This document shows positions 61,832 through 64,000 of a DNA stretch of 64,000 nt, piece after piece. The DNA is taken from assembly GCA_963844575.1 (NCBI GenBank), contig CAWJOU010000005.1:2666001-2730000 (forward strand). Direction: 5' to 3'. The position numbers were made by a program, and so were the translations under genes. The stretch comes from DASZUK01 sp963844575 (GTDB lineage Bacteria; Actinomycetota; Acidimicrobiia; Acidimicrobiales; RAAP-2). Numbering within the stretch: position 1 is the first letter of the stretch; each line of letters opens with the position of its first letter. Under the pieces are notes generated by a model. The model had not been told where the DNA came from, searched no databases, and worked only from the letters and a program-made list of their open reading frames with translations.

Positions 61832-62709
61832 CAGTGGACGATCTTGGAGAGCGCGAGCTCGAGGATGTCGGTGGCCCCCTGGTCCTTCAGCGCCGGGATC
61901 AGCGTGTTGATGTCGGCCTTCGGGACGACGGTCTCGAGCGCGAACGCACCGCCGCCGGACAGCTCGGAGACCGTCGGCGCCCGCAGGGCCGGCAGGACGC
62001 CGATCACCGCGTCGAGCTGGCCAGCCGGGACGTTCAGCTTGACGAGCACCTTCTCCCGGGCCTCGAGCGTCCCCTGCAACAGGATCAGCAGCTGCTCCAT
62101 GGCGTGGCGCTTGACCGGGTCGGCCGCCGCGTCGGGGTTGGCGATCAGCTCGGTGTGCGAGACGAGGAGGGTGTCGATGATGCGGAGGCCGGCCGCCCGC
62201 AGCGCCCGCCCGGTCTCGGTGATCTCGACGACACAGTCCGCGATGTCGGGGACCTTCGCCTCCGTCGCGCCGTACGAGAGGGGGATCTCCGCGTCGACGC
62301 CGTGCTCGTCGAGCGCCCGCCGGGTCAGCTCGGGGTACTCCGTACTGACCCGGACCCGCTGCCCGGCCAGGTCGGCGAGCGTCTTGAACGGCGAGTCGTC
62401 GGCCACCGCCAGGACGACCCGGATCGGGTTGGCGGTCGCCTTCGAGTACTGGAGCTGGCCGAGCGAGACGACGTCGACGCCGCGCTCTTCGACCCAGTCC
62501 CGGCCGGTGATGCCGAGGTCGAAGAGGCCGCTGGCCACGTAGACCGGGATCTCCTGCGGACGCAGGATCCGGACCTCGTCGACCCGGGGGTCGGCGATCG
62601 ACGCCCGGTAGTCGACGTTCGACGAGCGCGCCACCGCGAGGTCGGCGGCGGCGAACAGTTCGAGGGTCGCCTTCTCCAGGGAGCCCTTCGGCAGGACGAG
62701 CCTCAACAT
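61831..62709 (-). CDS. hisG: ATP phosphoribosyltransferase (long form)
   Basis: A 292-residue first enzyme of histidine synthesis. LRLVLPKGSLEKATLELF, FDLGITGRDWVEERGVDV, ELTRRALDEHGVDAEI and DCVVEITETGRALRAAGLR are intact. A C-terminal ACT-like regulatory domain (LVKLNVPAGQLDAVIGVLP) marks the long, feedback-inhibited form that needs no HisZ. It is 16 nt from ribH. Confidence 0.96.
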   Translation of the reverse strand: MLRLVLPKGSLEKATLELFAAADLAVARSSNVDYRASIADPRVDEVRILRPQEIPVYVASGLFDLGITGRDWVEERGVDVVSLGQLQYSKATANPIRVVLAVADDSPFKTLADLAGQRVRVSTEYPELTRRALDEHGVDAEIPLSYGATEAKVPDIADCVVEITETGRALRAAGLRIIDTLLVSHTELIANPDAAADPVKRHAMEQLLILLQGTLEAREKVLVKLNVPAGQLDAVIGVLPALRAPTVSELSGGGAFALETVVPKADINTLIPALKDQGATDILELALSKIVH

Positions 62710-62725
62710 GGTCGGATAGGCATGC

Positions 62726-63256
62726 TCAGATCATGGCCGATCGGAGGAGGCGGGCCGTCTCGACCGCGGTGATCGCGGCTTCTCGGCCCTTGTTCGACTC
62801 GTCCGGCGTCGACCGCTCGAGCGCCTGGTCGACGGTGTCGGTCGTCAGGACGCCGAAGACGACCGGCCGACCGGTGTCGAGCTGGACGCGCTGCAGACCG
62901 GCCGCGCACTCGCCGGCGACGAAGTCGTAGTGGCCGGTGTCGCCGCGGATGACCGCGCCGAGGCAGATCACCGCGTCGACCGCGTCGCCGGTGGCGAACG
63001 CCCGGGCGACGAGCGGCAGCTCGAACGCGCCGGCCGCCCACGCGACGGTCACGTCGTTGCGGTCGACGCCGCACTCGGCCAGCCCGTCGAGCGTCCCCTC
63101 GAGCAGTCGCCACGTGATGCCGCCGTTGAAGAGCGCACAGGCGACCGCCACCCGGACGCCCTGGCCCTGGCGGTCGCCGCGCAGCACCGTGCCGACCCGG
63201 CCGTCGAGCCCGTCGATCGCCCCGTCGGCGAGGCGCGTCTCGTCAGAGGACGTCAT
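62726..63256 (-). CDS. ribH: 6,7-dimethyl-8-ribityllumazine synthase
   Basis: A 176-residue enzyme of riboflavin synthesis. VAVACALFNGGITWRLLEGT, VAWAAGAFELPLVARAF and CLGAVIRGDTGHYDFVAGE (with the catalytic His) are diagnostic; VVFGVLTTDTVDQALERS follows. An N-terminal extension of about 30 residues precedes the core. It overlaps the ribBA stop by 14 nt. Confidence 0.96.
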   Translation of the reverse strand: MTSSDETRLADGAIDGLDGRVGTVLRGDRQGQGVRVAVACALFNGGITWRLLEGTLDGLAECGVDRNDVTVAWAAGAFELPLVARAFATGDAVDAVICLGAVIRGDTGHYDFVAGECAAGLQRVQLDTGRPVVFGVLTTDTVDQALERSTPDESNKGREAAITAVETARLLRSAMI

Positions 63257-64000
63257 CGAGCCCGTCCAGCAGGTGGCCCATCCGCTCCCGCTTCGTCCGG
63301 AGGTACTCGATGTTCTCGGGGTTCGGCGACGGCGTGAGCGGGACGCGCTCGGTGATGTCGAGGCCGAAGCCCTCGAGCCCGCCGTACTTGACCGGGTTGT
63401 TCGTCATCAGCCGCATCGTCGTCACGCCGAGGTCGACGAGGATCTGGGCGCCGATGCCGTACTCGCGGCTGTCGACCGGCAGGCCCAGCTCGAGGTTGGC
63501 GTCGACGGTGTCGCGGCCCTCCTCCTGCAGCCGGTAGGCCCGGATCTTGTGGCCGAGGCCGATCCCCCGGCCCTCGTGGCCGCGCAGGTAGACGAGGACG
63601 CCGCGGCCTTCCTCCTCGATCTGGGCCATCGCCGCGTGCGAGCTGCGGCCCGCAGTCGCAGCGCAGCGAGCCGAAGACGTCGCCGGTCAGGCACTCGGAG
63701 TGGACCCGGACGAGCACGTTCGGCTGGTCGGTGACGTCGCCCATGACCAGCGCCAGGTGCTGCTCGCCGTCGAGCACCGACTCGTAGACGTACGCGGTGT
63801 GGTCGCCGGCCGGCGTCGGGATCCGGGCCTCCGACACCCGGCGGACCAGCTTCTCCGTCCGGCGCCGGTAGCGGATGAGGTCGGCGATCGAGATCAGGTG
63901 CAGGTCGTGCTTTTCGGCGAACGCCTCGAGGTCGGGCAGCCGGGCCATCTGGGACTTGTCCTCGGTGACGATCTCGCAGAGCACGCCGGCCGGGCTCAGC
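63243..64000 (-). pseudogene. ribBA: RibBA (DHBP synthase/GTP cyclohydrolase II), 3' part, frame broken by one extra base
   Basis: The visible part begins in the end of the DHBP synthase domain (GVLCEIVTEDKSQMARLPDL, FAEKHDLHLISIADLIRYR) and enters GTP cyclohydrolase II (VRVHSECLTGDVFGSLRCDC, zinc Cys). After GPQL the frame goes off, while the frame offset by one gives AAMAQIEEEGRGVLVYLRGH, EGRGIGLGHKIRAYRLQ and REYGIGAQILVDLG to TGA at 63243. Removing one G at about 63634-63642 restores GPQLHAAMAQIEEEG. The 5' end lies outside the window. Probably an assembly indel. Confidence 0.88.

Overview
This is about 64 kb of very GC-rich chromosome from an actinobacterium (Actinomycetota). The evidence is the overall composition, many GTG starts, ATGA/GTGA gene overlaps, an argCJBDFRGH cluster in the actinobacterial order, and a ftsR / FHA (GarA-like) / bifunctional-nuclease neighbourhood. 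A two-subunit glycine decarboxylase (gcvPA + gcvPB) and a KorAB 2-oxoglutarate:ferredoxin oxidoreductase would fit an Acidimicrobiia- or Thermoleophilia-like lineage, but that placement is inference.

Layout. 0-3 kb is an accessory-looking stretch: the tail of an Fe-S (SufR-like) regulator, two Cys/His-motif coiled-coil proteins with palindromes over their start codons, an exported FKBP, and an AT-rich two-gene cassette. 3-9 kb holds uppS, acetolactate decarboxylase, a fluoride riboswitch driving two FluC subunits, and a NarL-type two-component system with a DUF4097 protein. 9-14.1 kb is a five-gene operon: MerR regulator, PD-(D/E)XK-like protein, gcvT, gcvPA, gcvPB. 14-24 kb holds an iron-type ABC ATPase under a DtxR/IdeR-like box, a VapBC pair, thiG/thiD, a GT87-like transferase, an S9 peptidase, AcuI and a DUF4232 lipoprotein. 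23.6-29.5 kb runs bifunctional nuclease, FtsR, FHA protein, gcvH, a mannose-1-P guanylyltransferase/phosphomannomutase fusion and pgsA. 29.6-38.4 kb has DUF1015, DUF1697, korAB, class I aldolase, a K+ channel and a TPR protein with a huge disordered N-terminus.

38.5-45.2 kb is one rRNA operon (16S-23S-5S) on the minus strand. Its 23S gene is interrupted in helix 69 by two related group I introns, placed after positions equivalent to E. coli U1911 and U1923 and separated by a 12-nt exon. The first (312 nt) has no working ORF; the second (791 nt) encodes a LAGLIDADG homing endonuclease. P1, P3, P4, P7 and P8 can be drawn for both, and P3 and P7 co-vary between them. This is the most interesting system in the window.

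45.3-54.3 kb is mpg and the arginine operon (argC to argH, with argR inside) behind a leaderless-looking promoter with an ARG-box-like repeat. 54.3-61.6 kb is ydeI, a small membrane protein and infC-rpmI-rplT-rRNA methyltransferase-pheS-pheT. 61.6-64 kb is a CSD-like protein, hisG, ribH and ribBA (cut by the window edge).

Four housekeeping genes (gcvPA, argB, pheT, ribBA) each carry a one-base frame disruption in an otherwise conserved sequence. Three need one base removed and one needs one base added. This looks more like assembly indels than real gene loss, but it should be checked.
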